This document shows, one piece after another, positions 15,751-26,187 of a stretch of 32,369 bases of DNA. This DNA is from Alphaproteobacteria bacterium. Lineage in GTDB: Bacteria; Pseudomonadota; Alphaproteobacteria; Micropepsales; Micropepsaceae. The stretch covers positions 1 through 32,369 of the forward strand of contig JAFAWQ010000037.1 in the NCBI GenBank assembly GCA_019241645.1, read 5' to 3'. The notes under the pieces were generated by a model that worked only from the letters and a program-made list of their open reading frames with translations, was not told the DNA's origin and did no database searches. Positions within the stretch are counted from its first letter, which is position 1, and the number at the start of each line of letters is the position of its first letter. The position numbers and the translations under genes were made by a program.

Positions 15751-16206
15751 ATGGCAACGAAGATGAAGGCCGCCGGCGATCGTATGAAGGACGCGGCGGA
15801 AACGATGGCGATGAATGGCGCGGATGCCGTGAAGAACGGCTTCGAGAAGGCCGTGAAGGGCTACGACCAGGTGCTCGGCTTTGGCAAGGAGACCGTCGAG
15901 GCTTACCTGAAGGCCGCCAACGTGGCCGGCAAGGGCGTCGAGACCATGCAGAACGAGATGTACAGCTTCTCGAAGCAGTCGGTTGAAGAGACGCTGGCGG
16001 TGACCCGGGCGGTTCTGGGTGCCAGAACGGTTCATGAGGCGATCGAGATTCAGAGCGATTTCGCCAAGTCGGCCTTCGATACCTATGTCGGCCAGATCAA
16101 CCGCATGAATGAGATCATGCTTTCGACCACAAAGGAAGCTTTCGAGCCCATCCAGGGCCGCATTCAGGCTTGGGCGGAAGTCGTTCAGACCGCTCGCGCG
16201 GCCTAA
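15751..16206 (+). CDS. Phasin family protein (polyhydroxyalkanoate granule surface)
   Basis: This 151-residue all-helical, charged protein matches the alphaproteobacterial Phasin_2 type. Segments typical of it are GFEKAVKGYDQVLGFGKETV, EAYLKAANVAGKGVE and the later TVHEAIEIQSDFAKSAFD, YVGQINRMNEIM. Phasins coat polyhydroxybutyrate granules and control their size and number. No signal peptide or membrane segment is seen. An AAAGGA ribosome site is near the ATG. It has its own strong promoter and a strong terminator, so it is a single-gene unit. No PHB synthase or depolymerase is in the window. Some proteins of this family are not granule-bound, so the exact role is likely but not certain. Confidence 0.85.
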   Translation: MATKMKAAGDRMKDAAETMAMNGADAVKNGFEKAVKGYDQVLGFGKETVEAYLKAANVAGKGVETMQNEMYSFSKQSVEETLAVTRAVLGARTVHEAIEIQSDFAKSAFDTYVGQINRMNEIMLSTTKEAFEPIQGRIQAWAEVVQTARAA

Positions 16207-16258
16207 GTTTTTTACGACATCGTTCCGCGGTTCCTCCCCCCAAAGCGGAACGGTTTAG

Positions 16259-16291
16259 AAAGGGCTCGGGATTTCTCCCGGGCCCTTTCGC
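16259..16291 (+). terminator. Terminator of the phasin gene
   Basis: AAAGGGCTCGGGA (16259-16271) pairs with TCCCGGGCCCTTT (16276-16288) across a TTTC loop. That gives 13 pairs including one wobble. A short pyrimidine-rich tail follows, but not a long T run. A weaker GTTCCGC/GCGGAAC hairpin (16222-16251) precedes it. Together they end the phasin transcript before clpS. Confidence 0.75.
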
Positions 16292-16415
16292 TTTGCAACC
16301 GGACGCCTATATGGGAATCTCGGCCCTGCCTGACGGGTTCGTCTCGGTGCCATTTTTCACCTTACCGGCAACACACTAGGGAGAAGCGCGACTTCGTGCT
16401 TATACTCTGCATCCG

Positions 16416-16751
16416 ATGAGCGATGGGCACGATGACAAGACGGGCCAGAACAACGGTGCCGGAACCGGTGTCGCCATCAAAACGCGCCCGAAAACAAAGA
16501 AGCCAAGCCTCTACAAGGTTCTGCTGCTGAACGACGACTACACGCCAATGGAATTTGTCGTTCATATTCTGGAGAGGTTCTTCAATAAGAGCCGCGATGA
16601 GGCCGTGACCATCATGCTGCACGTCCATCGCAGCGGCGTCGGCATTTGTGGCGTGTTCACTTACGAGGTGGCCGAGACAAAGGTGGCGCAGGTCATTGAA
16701 TTTGCCCGCCGCCATCAACATCCTTTGCAGTGTACCATGGAAAAAGAGTAG
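16416..16751 (+). CDS. clpS: ClpAP adaptor protein ClpS
   Basis: This 111-residue protein binds N-end-rule substrates (N-terminal Phe, Leu, Tyr or Trp) and hands them to ClpA. A flexible N-terminal tail of about 30 residues precedes the core. The substrate pocket residues N39, D40, M45 and H71 correspond to N34, D35, M40 and H66 of the E. coli protein ([21 protein letters not shown]). A TATACT -10-like hexamer ends only nine bases before the ATG, so the transcript may be nearly leaderless. It lies ten bases upstream of clpA with which it forms an operon. Confidence 0.95.
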   Translation: MSDGHDDKTGQNNGAGTGVAIKTRPKTKKPSLYKVLLLNDDYTPMEFVVHILERFFNKSRDEAVTIMLHVHRSGVGICGVFTYEVAETKVAQVIEFARRHQHPLQCTMEKE

Positions 16752-16760
16752 CGTTCGCGC

Positions 16761-19103
16761 ATGCCGTCTCTTTCCCGCAGTCTCGAACAGGCGTTGCACC
16801 GGGCCATCAAGCTCGCAAGCGATCGTCATCATGAGTATGCGACGCTCGAGCATCTGCTGCTGGCGCTGGTTGATGATGGCGACGCGCAGCAGGTGATGAA
16901 GGCCTGCAACGTCAATCTCGACGCGCTGCGCGCATCGCTGCGAAAATATGTCGACGAAGAGCTGATCACGCTCGTCATCGAAGATGGCGAGGACGCCAAG
17001 CCGACGGCCGGGTTTCAGCGCGTGGTGCAGCGCGCGGTGCTGCATGTCCAGAACTCCGGACGCGATGAAGTGACGGGCGCCAATGTGCTGGTCGCGCTGT
17101 TCACCGAGCGCGAGAGCCATGCCGTCTTCTTCTTGCAGGAACAGAACATGACGCGGCTCGATGCCGTGTCCTACATCAGCCATGGCATCGCCAAACGCCC
17201 CGGCATGAGCCAGCAGAAAGCGGCGCGCGGTTCCGATGATGACGAAGACGGGCCTGACAAGCCGAACAAGCAGGGCACTGAAGCGCTCGAAGCTTACTGC
17301 GTCAATCTGAACGAAAAGGCGAAGTCCGGCCGCATCGATCCCTTGATCGGGCGCGACTCGGAAGTCGAGCGCACGATCCAGATCCTCTGCCGCCGGTCGA
17401 AGAACAACCCGCTATTCGTGGGTGATCCCGGCGTCGGCAAGACAGCCATCGCCGAGGGGCTCGCGCGCAAGATCGTCAAGCGGGAAGTGCCGGAAGTCCT
17501 GCGCGACGCAACCATCTACGCCCTCGACATGGGGGCCTTGATCGCGGGCACTCGGTATCGCGGCGACTTCGAGGAACGGCTGAAATCAGTCGTGAAGGAG
17601 CTGGAGGGCATCAAAGGCGCGATCCTGTTCATCGATGAGATACACACAGTGATTGGCGCGGGGGCCACGTCCGGCGGCGCCATGGATGCATCGAATCTGC
17701 TGAAGCCCGCGCTGCAGGCCGGCGTTCTGCGCTGCATCGGTTCGACGACCTATAAGGAATATCGCCAGTATTTCGAAAAGGACCGCGCCCTCGTTCGGCG
17801 CTTCCAAAAGATCGACGTCGCCGAGCCGACAATCCCGGATGCCATTAAAATCCTGAAAGGGCTGAAGCCCTATTTCGAGCAATATCACAAGGTTCGTTAC
17901 ACGGCCGAAGCGATCAAAACTTCCGTCGAGCTCGCTGCCAAATACATCAATGACCGCAAGCTGCCGGACAAGGCAATCGATGTGATCGACGAAGTCGGCG
18001 CCTCGCAGATGCTGTTGCCGGAGTCGCGCCGCAAGAAGGTGATCGGCGTGAGAGAGGTTGAAGAGATTGTCGCCAAGATGGCGCGCATTCCGCCCAAATC
18101 CGTCTCGAAGACCGATGCCGAGCAACTGCGCAATCTAGAGGAAGACCTGCGCCGCGTCGTGTTCGGCCAGGCCGATGCCATTCACGCGCTTGCATCCGCC
18201 ATCAAGCTGGCGCGCGCCGGTTTGCGGCAGGCGGAGAAGCCGATCGGCTGCTACCTGTTCTCAGGGCCTACGGGCGTGGGCAAGACGGAAGTGGCCAAGC
18301 AACTGGCTTCTATCATGGGCGTGGAGCTGCTGCGCTTCGATATGAGCGAGTACATGGAGCGCCACACGGTCAGCCGCCTGATCGGCGCGCCACCGGGTTA
18401 TGTCGGCTTCGATCAAGGCGGATTGCTTACGGATGGCGTGGACCAGCACCCGCATTGCGTGCTGTTGCTGGACGAAATCGAGAAGGCGCACCAGGATTTA
18501 TTCAACATCCTTTTGCAGGTGATGGACCACGGCAAGCTCACGGACCACAACGGCAAAAAAATCGATTTCCGCAACGTCGTGCTCATCATGACCACCAACG
18601 CCGGCGCTTCCGATGCCGCGAGGGACGCTATCGGCTTTGGCCGCGGCAAACGCACGGGCGAAGACGAAGAGGCGATCAAGAAACTGTTCACGCCGGAATT
18701 CCGCAACCGGCTGGACGCCACTATCGGCTTTGCGCCGCTGTCGCGCGACACGATCGACCGCGTGGTGGAGAAATTTGTCCTCGAGCTGGAAGCGCAGCTC
18801 ACCGATCGCGACGTGACCTTCGACCTCACGCCGGAAGCCACGCGCTGGCTGGGCGAGAAGGGCTATGATGATGCTTTTGGCGCGCGGCCGTTGGCACGCG
18901 TGATTCAAGACCACATCAAGAAACCGCTGGCGGACGAAATCCTGTTCGGCAAGCTGCGGGGAGGCGGCACCGTGCGTGTGCTGCTCGACCGCGAGGCAGA
19001 CAAGCTGGTATTCGAGTTCGTCACCGACGCCGATGCCGCTGCCCGCCGTGCCCCCCGGGCGCTCCCCCCGCCCAGGAAGCCGAAGGCCGAAGAAGCGGTT
19101 TAG
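16761..19103 (+). CDS. clpA: ATP-dependent Clp protease unfoldase ClpA
   Basis: This 780-residue AAA+ unfoldase feeds substrates to the ClpP peptidase. The N-terminal Clp_N repeat domain (about residues 1-140) is the docking site for ClpS. The first AAA+ ring shows Walker A G221DPGVGKT and Walker [13 protein letters not shown]. The second shows GPTGVGKT (502-509) and [11 protein letters not shown]. The ClpP-binding loop tripeptide is I624-G-F. The missing middle coiled coil separates it from ClpB and ClpC. The C-terminal tail is rich in alanine, proline and lysine. It is translated with clpS, ten bases upstream. clpP is not in the window. Confidence 0.96.
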   Translation: MPSLSRSLEQALHRAIKLASDRHHEYATLEHLLLALVDDGDAQQVMKACNVNLDALRASLRKYVDEELITLVIEDGEDAKPTAGFQRVVQRAVLHVQNSGRDEVTGANVLVALFTERESHAVFFLQEQNMTRLDAVSYISHGIAKRPGMSQQKAARGSDDDEDGPDKPNKQGTEALEAYCVNLNEKAKSGRIDPLIGRDSEVERTIQILCRRSKNNPLFVGDPGVGKTAIAEGLARKIVKREVPEVLRDATIYALDMGALIAGTRYRGDFEERLKSVVKELEGIKGAILFIDEIHTVIGAGATSGGAMDASNLLKPALQAGVLRCIGSTTYKEYRQYFEKDRALVRRFQKIDVAEPTIPDAIKILKGLKPYFEQYHKVRYTAEAIKTSVELAAKYINDRKLPDKAIDVIDEVGASQMLLPESRRKKVIGVREVEEIVAKMARIPPKSVSKTDAEQLRNLEEDLRRVVFGQADAIHALASAIKLARAGLRQAEKPIGCYLFSGPTGVGKTEVAKQLASIMGVELLRFDMSEYMERHTVSRLIGAPPGYVGFDQGGLLTDGVDQHPHCVLLLDEIEKAHQDLFNILLQVMDHGKLTDHNGKKIDFRNVVLIMTTNAGASDAARDAIGFGRGKRTGEDEEAIKKLFTPEFRNRLDATIGFAPLSRDTIDRVVEKFVLELEAQLTDRDVTFDLTPEATRWLGEKGYDDAFGARPLARVIQDHIKKPLADEILFGKLRGGGTVRVLLDREADKLVFEFVTDADAAARRAPRALPPPRKPKAEEAV

Positions 19104-19163
19104 CTGTATCTTCGGAACCAAATGGTTGCGGCGGTGTTAGTCGCTGGGGCGTAAGGTGTTCTC

Positions 19164-19739
19164 GTGCTCGAATCGGTTGCATTCGCGGAGTCGTTGATCG
19201 AACAGGCCGTTGCCGCGCTTTCGGCGGGCGATGAGGGCTTGTGGGCGGCGCTGGATACGATCCCGGCCCCGCTTTACGTAACCGATGCCGACGGTGTCGT
19301 CCGCTACTTCAACCCAGCCTGCGTCGACTTTGCTGGCCGTACCCCGGTTGTCGGGCAGGACCGCTGGTGCGTCACCTGGAAACTCTACACCGAGGCGGGG
19401 GACGCTCTGCCGCATGACCAGTGCCCGATGGCCAAGGCAATCGTAGAACAACAACCGGTGCGGAATGTGGTCGCGGTTGCGGAAAGGCCCGACGGCAACC
19501 GCGTGACGTTCATGCCGTACCCGACGCCGCTATTTGGTCCGGATGGTTCCTTCCGCGGCGCCGTTAACATGCTGATCGACGTCACGGAACGCCGCCAGGC
19601 AGACTCCCTGCGCGCGCAGGCCGAGCGTTGTCGGCGGCTCGCGCGTTCGGTCGGCGACTCCCGGACGAATGAGGCGCTCCAGCTGCTTGCCGACGAATAT
19701 GAGGACAAGGCCTCGCGGCTCGATTCAAGCTTCAACTAG
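19164..19739 (+). CDS. Stand-alone PAS-domain protein with C-terminal helical motif
   Basis: This 191-residue soluble protein has one PAS sensory domain, about residues 28-145. It begins LDTIPAPLYVTDADGVVRYF and ends GAVNMLIDVTERRQAD. The following ADSLRAQAERCRRLARSVGD and LADEYEDKASRLD form a short helical pair. The same AERCRRLA...YE..A pattern occurs in many small rhizobial proteins of unknown role. No kinase, cyclase or DNA-binding domain follows. It may sense a ligand or redox state and pass it by protein contact. The start is GTG, with AAGGTG before it. Its end overlaps the convergent DUF333-like gene by eight bases. Confidence 0.75.
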   Translation: MLESVAFAESLIEQAVAALSAGDEGLWAALDTIPAPLYVTDADGVVRYFNPACVDFAGRTPVVGQDRWCVTWKLYTEAGDALPHDQCPMAKAIVEQQPVRNVVAVAERPDGNRVTFMPYPTPLFGPDGSFRGAVNMLIDVTERRQADSLRAQAERCRRLARSVGDSRTNEALQLLADEYEDKASRLDSSFN

Positions 19740-20328
19740 CGTTTCGTCCACGTGCGAAAGGGTCCACCGGCGTTTGTCGTGCGGGGTCGTACGGATTCTT
19801 GAAGCGCAACACTTTCGCCAGATTCTTGCCGCGGATGATGTCGTTCGAGTGATAGGCGAGCCCCCAGGAATCGATCGACGACAGATCCGGGAAAATACAG
19901 GCTTCGAGTACGTCGCTCGCATCGCTTTTCAGCACCCAGCCGCCGCCGGCGGCGCTTATGCCGCCAAACAGATCACTGCCGCCCAATTGCGAGCAATAGC
20001 ATGAAGCGGGATTGCCTTTGCAGCCATCGTTTAGCGTTTCCTTCGCATAGTAGGCGAGCGCAGCAAGCGTGGGCTTCTTCGTATAAAGCGTACTCAGGAA
20101 CACATTGATCTGGCTGCCGTCCTTGGCGGTGAACTGGCAAAAATCGGCCTGCCCGGAGAGAACCAGCGGGTCGCTGCCGTTCGTGCCATATTCAGGAATG
20201 CGCGTCTGCACCACGCCGCCGTTCTCGACGCAGTACGCGGCGGCCTTCGCATCAGCCGCGTGAGATGCCGCCGGCAGGGCAAGTGAGATGGCAAGCGCAA
20301 CCGCAGCGCTCCAAACGACCTTGATCAT
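19732..20328 (-). CDS. Exported DUF333-like protein
   Basis: This 198-residue protein has a signal peptide (MIKVVWSAAVALAISLALPA, cleavage after SHAA). A DUF333-like segment follows (AAYCVENGGVV, then QADFCQFTAKDGSQINV). Four or more further cysteines, including CKGNPASCYC, suggest disulphide bonds in the periplasm. The C-terminal third, with SSIDSWGLAYHSNDIIRGKN, is not recognised. A GAGGG ribosome site lies about nine bases before the ATG. The function of the family is not known. Confidence 0.75.
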   Translation of the reverse strand: MIKVVWSAAVALAISLALPAASHAADAKAAAYCVENGGVVQTRIPEYGTNGSDPLVLSGQADFCQFTAKDGSQINVFLSTLYTKKPTLAALAYYAKETLNDGCKGNPASCYCSQLGGSDLFGGISAAGGGWVLKSDASDVLEACIFPDLSSIDSWGLAYHSNDIIRGKNLAKVLRFKNPYDPARQTPVDPFARGRNAS

Positions 20329-20422
20329 GGCTCGACCCTCTGTTTAATCGGCCATAGCTAATCAGGAATGCGGGAGTGCAGGAAGAGGCGTACAGTCGCG
20401 GCGTCGAGCGGGGATAAACGGC

Positions 20423-20983
20423 ATGGCAGCAAAGGCTCAAACGGGATGGCAGCCCTCCATCAGCGAGGAGAAAGTAAAGGCGGCGACAGGGCGTGGCTGG
20501 ATGGGCTGGTTCGTCATCCTCAATCGCGCGAACGGGAACGCTTTGCCGCACAAGGACGTCGCGCAAATCCTGTACGACAAAGGCTGCCCGGGCTGGTGGT
20601 CGCAGATGATCGCGGTCGAGTATGAACGCGCTCGCGGCGGGCGGAAGAAGAACGAACGTGAAGGCGGTACATTTGCCGTGAATGTCACCAAGGTGATGCC
20701 GGTCACTATCGCGAAGCTCTTCGCCGCGGCGACGAGCCCCAAGACACGCAAGGACTGGTTTCCGCCTGGGGCCTTCGAGGAAACCGCGAAGACGAAAGAC
20801 AAATACTGGCGCGGCAAATGGAAGAAGGATCTCAGGCTTGAGTTCGGTTTCTACCCCAGGGGAGATGGCAAGGCGCAGATCGCACTTGAGATCAACCGCC
20901 TGCCGGATGCGGACGCGGTTGAGAAAGCGCGCGCGGCATGGAAGAAAGCCTTTTCGAAATTAACGACCTTATTGACGGCATGA
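20423..20983 (+). CDS. Uncharacterised protein with WWSQM motif and SRPBCC-like C-terminus
   Basis: This 186-residue soluble protein has an N-terminal helical segment. In it, GRGWMGWFVILNRANG and YDKGCPGWWSQMIAVEYERA belong to a motif I recall from uncharacterised bacterial proteins in which it is sometimes fused to an AHSA1/SRPBCC lipid-binding-like domain. The remaining sequence ends in LEINRLPDADAVEKARAAWK, which resembles the closing strand and helix of that fold. No enzyme signature is seen. Its stop overlaps the start of the membrane protein gene (ATGA), so the two are coupled. The fold assignment is tentative. Confidence 0.65.
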   Translation: MAAKAQTGWQPSISEEKVKAATGRGWMGWFVILNRANGNALPHKDVAQILYDKGCPGWWSQMIAVEYERARGGRKKNEREGGTFAVNVTKVMPVTIAKLFAAATSPKTRKDWFPPGAFEETAKTKDKYWRGKWKKDLRLEFGFYPRGDGKAQIALEINRLPDADAVEKARAAWKKAFSKLTTLLTA

Positions 20984-21399
20984 AGATAACGGCAAAGCAA
21001 TTGCTTGTTCAAGCTGCAGCGTGTGTGGCTCTGGTGATTTGCGGCTTCAGGATTTTCCAGGACATAAGAACTGGTCCGGATAGCGCCTTTGCTTACGTTG
21101 GCATTTTCGCAGTCGCAGGCGTGATGATTGCCGCCGCGTCGATGCAGAGGTCGAAGCAATACATTGTGCATCATCCGCGCAACGTCCGAATAGCTGGCGG
21201 TGTCATCGGGCTGCTCGGCGTTCTAGTGATGGCAGGGATTATCGCAGTAGCAGCATCGGGCAAATCACAAGTCGGAACAGGCCTTGACGTCTGGATCGGT
21301 TTGGGGCCGATTTTTGTGGGATTTATGATCTATCGGTTACCCGAAATTGCGACGCCAAAAAAAGAAACGACCGATTTTTTTGAATGGCTAAAGAAATAG
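20980..21399 (+). CDS. Small polytopic membrane protein, unknown function
   Basis: This 139-residue protein has about four hydrophobic helices (LLVQAAACVALVICGF, YVGIFAVAGVMIAAAS, IGLLGVLVMAGIIAVAA, WIGLGPIFVGFMIY). The short C-terminal tail ends in DFFEWLKK. I chose the ATG that overlaps the stop of the preceding gene; an ATG 42 bases earlier is in frame. Base composition is poorer in GC than neighbouring genes. It lies two bases before the creatininase gene. The three genes probably form one transcript, but their functional link is unknown. Confidence 0.7.
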   Translation: MKITAKQLLVQAAACVALVICGFRIFQDIRTGPDSAFAYVGIFAVAGVMIAAASMQRSKQYIVHHPRNVRIAGGVIGLLGVLVMAGIIAVAASGKSQVGTGLDVWIGLGPIFVGFMIYRLPEIATPKKETTDFFEWLKK

Positions 21400-21401
21400 C
21401 A

Positions 21402-22148
21402 ATGCAGCTCCATCTTTCCTCCTGGCCGGAAATCGAAGCGTATCTCAAGACCTCGAAGGCCATTCTCATTCCCATCGGCTCGACGGAGCAGCACGGTCCG
21501 AACGGGCTGCTCGGCACCGACGCGTTGTGCCCGGAGATCATCGGCAAGCGCGCAGGCGACGAAGCCGGCATCCTGGTGGCGCCGACCTTCAACGTCGGCC
21601 AGGCGCAGCATCACATGGCGTTTCCCGGCACCATCACGCTGAAGCCCTCCACCATGATCGCGGCGATGAAAGATTGGGCAGAGAGCCTGGCGCGCCACGG
21701 CTTCGAGCGGCTCTATTGGCTGAATGGCCACGGCGGCAACATCAACACGATCAACGCCGCCTTCAGCGAAATCTATCACGGCATCAGCTTCGACCGCGTG
21801 GGCTCGAATAATCCGCCGTTGCGTTGCACCTTGCGCAACTGGTGGGAGCTGCCGGGCGTGATGGATGTCTGCAAGCAGCTGTTTCCGATAGGAGAAGGGC
21901 ACCACGCCACGCCATCGGAAGTCTCGATCACGTATTTCGCATATCCCGAGGCACAGAAGCAGGTGGCGATGACGCCGAAGATCGCGCCGGTCGGTCCCAT
22001 CTACGATGCGGAGGATTACCGCCGCCGTTTCCCCGACGGCCGCATCGGCTCCGATCCTTCGCAGGCCACGCCCGAAGCGGGCGGAAAGATCGTGGCCGCG
22101 GCGGTGAAAGCGGTGATTGCCGAATTCCGAAAGTTCGCCTCGGAATAG
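21402..22148 (+). CDS. Creatininase-family metal-dependent amidohydrolase
   Basis: This 248-residue protein belongs to the creatininase family, whose members hydrolyse cyclic amides or act in flavin and heme-like pathways. The metal-binding set is visible: E29 and H31 (GSTEQHGPNG), D40 in GTDALCPE, and H110 in LNGHGGNINT. The later GEGHHATPSEVSI stretch also matches the family. It is cytosolic and full length. The start at 21402 follows an AAGAAA and lies two bases after the previous stop; an ATG at 21384 inside that gene would add six residues. The substrate cannot be told from the sequence. MftE-like or creatinine roles are not supported by neighbours. Confidence 0.88.
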   Translation: MQLHLSSWPEIEAYLKTSKAILIPIGSTEQHGPNGLLGTDALCPEIIGKRAGDEAGILVAPTFNVGQAQHHMAFPGTITLKPSTMIAAMKDWAESLARHGFERLYWLNGHGGNINTINAAFSEIYHGISFDRVGSNNPPLRCTLRNWWELPGVMDVCKQLFPIGEGHHATPSEVSITYFAYPEAQKQVAMTPKIAPVGPIYDAEDYRRRFPDGRIGSDPSQATPEAGGKIVAAAVKAVIAEFRKFASE

Positions 22149-22151
22149 CGC

Positions 22152-22391
22152 TTAGCTATTGTCTGTCGGCGCGGTGAAACCTTCGATCTTGCGCACGATC
22201 AACTCATCGATTTCCAGCCGCCCAATGCGCGCTCTGCCGATGGACATCCGGCCGATCGCCAGCGCGCCGATAGCCAGGGCGCCGACGGCAAGGGCTCCGA
22301 TCGCCAGCGCGCCGAGCGCGCTTGCGCCAACCGGCAGAGCACCGACAGCCAAGGTTTTCGCGCGGACAGAGGGCAGGGTTCGTTTGCGCAT
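22152..22391 (-). CDS. Small pentapeptide-periodic protein
   Basis: This 79-residue protein has a central run of five-residue units A-(L/V)-x-(I/V)-G, such as GALAIGALAVGALAIGALAI. It then passes into GRMSIGRARIGRLEIDELIV and a short tail. The periodicity is typical of right-handed beta-helix repeats. Similar short Gly-Ala-Leu proteins are found in rhizobia and relatives, with no known role. An AAAAGG ribosome site lies two bases before the ATG at 22391. At the DNA level the repeats appear as 15-base units between about 22250 and 22345. The opposite-strand frame through the same DNA is a shadow. Confidence 0.65.
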   Translation of the reverse strand: MRKRTLPSVRAKTLAVGALPVGASALGALAIGALAVGALAIGALAIGRMSIGRARIGRLEIDELIVRKIEGFTAPTDNS

Positions 22392-22470
22392 CGCCTTTTC
22401 GTCATACTGCAAGCGGCTTGACTCCGTAAGGGCGCGATCCGATGGATCATTCGATTCTGAGGAGAACGCC

Positions 22471-22809
22471 ATGATCGACGGCGCGCATGTCATCATCTAT
22501 TCGAAGGACGCGGAAGCCGACAAAGCATTCTTCCGTGACGTATTGGAATTCGGGCATGTGGATGTCGGGCACGGCTGGCTGATCTTCAAGCTGCCGCCGT
22601 CCGAAGTGGCCGTGCATCCGGCCGACGAGAACGGCACGCACGAACTCTATCTGATGTGCGACAACCTCAATGCCGAGATGGCGCGGCTGAAGCAGGCCGG
22701 CGTGGATTGCGAAGCGCCGTCTGCGCAGCCCTGGGGGACGCTCACGCATCTTACTCTGCCCGGCGGTGGCAAGCTCGGCCTGTACCAGCCCCGGCATGCG
22801 AGGCCGTGA
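22471..22809 (+). CDS. VOC-superfamily (glyoxalase/bleomycin-resistance-like) protein
   Basis: This 112-residue protein has the paired beta-alpha-beta-beta-beta units of the vicinal oxygen chelate fold. It begins MIDGAHVIIYSKDAEADKAF, with FRDVLEFGHVDVGHGWLIF in the first half and LTLPGGGKLGLYQPRH closing the second. H6 and E... metal ligands of the usual pattern are only partly present, so catalysis is uncertain. A GAGGAGA site precedes the ATG. Glyoxalase-like and drug-binding members share this fold. It lies divergent to the pentapeptide protein across about 79 bases. Confidence 0.82.
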   Translation: MIDGAHVIIYSKDAEADKAFFRDVLEFGHVDVGHGWLIFKLPPSEVAVHPADENGTHELYLMCDNLNAEMARLKQAGVDCEAPSAQPWGTLTHLTLPGGGKLGLYQPRHARP

Positions 22810-22812
22810 CGC

Positions 22813-23616
22813 TTAGATCGAGTGACACGCAGGATCGGCCGGTAGCAGCGCAGACGTTGCAAGCTCATTTCGCTCAGACTCGCTAATCAGCCCTGCACTG
22901 GCGAGGGCATATGGGAGGCTGCGAGTAATGAGTGACCACAGTTCTTGATGTATCTTGTCCTTTTGCTCAGCGCTTAACGCGGTTTCTGTATCCGCCCACA
23001 TCGAGTTCGGGCACATCTCCCAGGCAGGGGAGAAACCGGTTATGTATCCGTGATCCGGAAGGCGGCCAGTGCCGAATTCGATTCTCTCTCCGGATTTGGC
23101 GTCGAAAATGCCGACAGCGTAGGCAGAGGCAAAGATTGTGCTAGGGCCGTGGAAAAGGAAACCGGCTTGATGGGTGACCTCTAGTTGGTTCGCGACCAGG
23201 GAGTCTGTGGCATTCGGATATATGACGATTATCGCATCCACATCAGGCGCAGGCGACATTGAGCGGATGTGCGTTCCAATATTGTCCGGAAGCGTTTCCC
23301 TAAAGCTCGATTTAACTCCTGAAAAGGCTTGAAGGTTAACGCCGCTTTTGATGATCAGACGCTTTTTGAGGGCGTTAGTCACGAAATTGCGTATGTCTTC
23401 ATCCAGTTTCCACTCGCTGTTCAGTTTGTAGTCTTCATAGTCAAACTTTGTCATCCCGAGCGTTTGCATGTCGACCTGGTTTCCGAGAATTGAAACGACA
23501 GCAGCCGATCGGATTGCCGAGAGTTGTTGCTTAGAGTGGGCGCTGTTCGCCCATAAGCCGGACAGAACCGTCAAACCGAGGCTGAGCACAGAAAGAGCCC
23601 GATGACCTACCTTCAT
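22813..23616 (-). CDS. Exported protein of unknown function
   Basis: This 267-residue protein has an N-terminal signal peptide (HRALSVLSLGLTVLSGLWAN, cleavage near AHSKQQ). The mature part has no motif I recognise. Visible elements are AAVVSILGNQVDMQTLGMTK, DVDAIIVIYPNATDSLVANQ and HQAGFLFHGPSTIFASAYAV, which suggest an alternating alpha/beta protein. A cysteine near WEMCPNS and another at the C-terminus (DPACHSI) could pair in the periplasm. AAAGGA lies about nine bases before the ATG. The GC content is lower than that of thiC next to it, which could point to acquisition. Confidence 0.7.
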   Translation of the reverse strand: MKVGHRALSVLSLGLTVLSGLWANSAHSKQQLSAIRSAAVVSILGNQVDMQTLGMTKFDYEDYKLNSEWKLDEDIRNFVTNALKKRLIIKSGVNLQAFSGVKSSFRETLPDNIGTHIRSMSPAPDVDAIIVIYPNATDSLVANQLEVTHQAGFLFHGPSTIFASAYAVGIFDAKSGERIEFGTGRLPDHGYITGFSPAWEMCPNSMWADTETALSAEQKDKIHQELWSLITRSLPYALASAGLISESERNELATSALLPADPACHSI

Positions 23617-23710
23617 GTTCGCGTATCCTTTTTTTCGTGCCTAGTAGGCCCACGGTTGGAAGTCCAGTTTTTGTTGACTTTGTAGATACGACGTTCACAC
23701 TGCATAAATC

Positions 23711-25617
<1,907 letters not shown>

Positions 25618-25668
25618 ACCCCGGCTACAGCTCAGGATTTACTTTCCGTTTCGGCGAGCGGGTATGAA

Positions 25669-26183
25669 ATGCTTCAAAAGCAAGTCATCGTTGTAGCGGG
25701 TATGGCAGCGGCCGTGCTCGTTCTGCTCGCTCTATGGTGGCGTCTTCCAAGCTTGCCGTTTGCTTTGCGCCAGATGACGCGACATCCCGTCTGGCATTTG
25801 CGGCGCGCTGGCTCCTCCCGCCGGGACTGAGTCTTGTGACGGGCATCATCGCAGTTGCAAATCAGCGCTTCTTTATACGTGACGCGATCGACGGTTCGCC
25901 GGCCAGCCAAGGCAAGTTCATACAGGTCACTCTACGATACAATCTCAATACGCTGGAGCAGACGGTACTCGCGGCGATTGCTTGGACGGGACTATCTCTT
26001 CAATTGCCGCATGCGCAGTTAAAGCTCATTCCGGCGATGGCGTGTGCATTTCTTGTAGGGCGCGCACTGTTTTGGATCGGTTATCTTGTCATGCCAGTGT
26101 TGCGCGCCTTCGGTCTGGGTCTGACGGCCTATCCGACATTCGCGGCGTTGATATGGCTTACGATCAGAACAGCGGCGGCCTGA
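25669..26183 (+). pseudogene. Frameshifted MAPEG-like membrane protein
   Basis: Two frames again combine into one protein. From 25669, MLQKQVIVVAGMAAAVLVLL continues to ALWWRLPSLPFAL, then leaves the family pattern and hits a stop near 25828. The next frame, open across the region, provides FAPDDATSRLAFAARWLLPP and three further hydrophobic helices to 26183. Joining them near 25765 gives a continuous protein of about 171 residues of the MAPEG type, with NTLEQTVLAAIAW as its signature. The span is 515 bases, one short of whole codons, which is consistent with one lost base. Alternatively the real gene starts at 25734 and lacks the first helix. It may be a pseudogene or a sequencing error. Confidence 0.6.
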
Positions 26184-26187
26184 GGTC

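Noticed and set aside
22159..22470. N-terminal extension of the VOC frame
   Set aside because: It is the complement of the pentapeptide-periodic gene; the VOC fold and ribosome site start at 22471.
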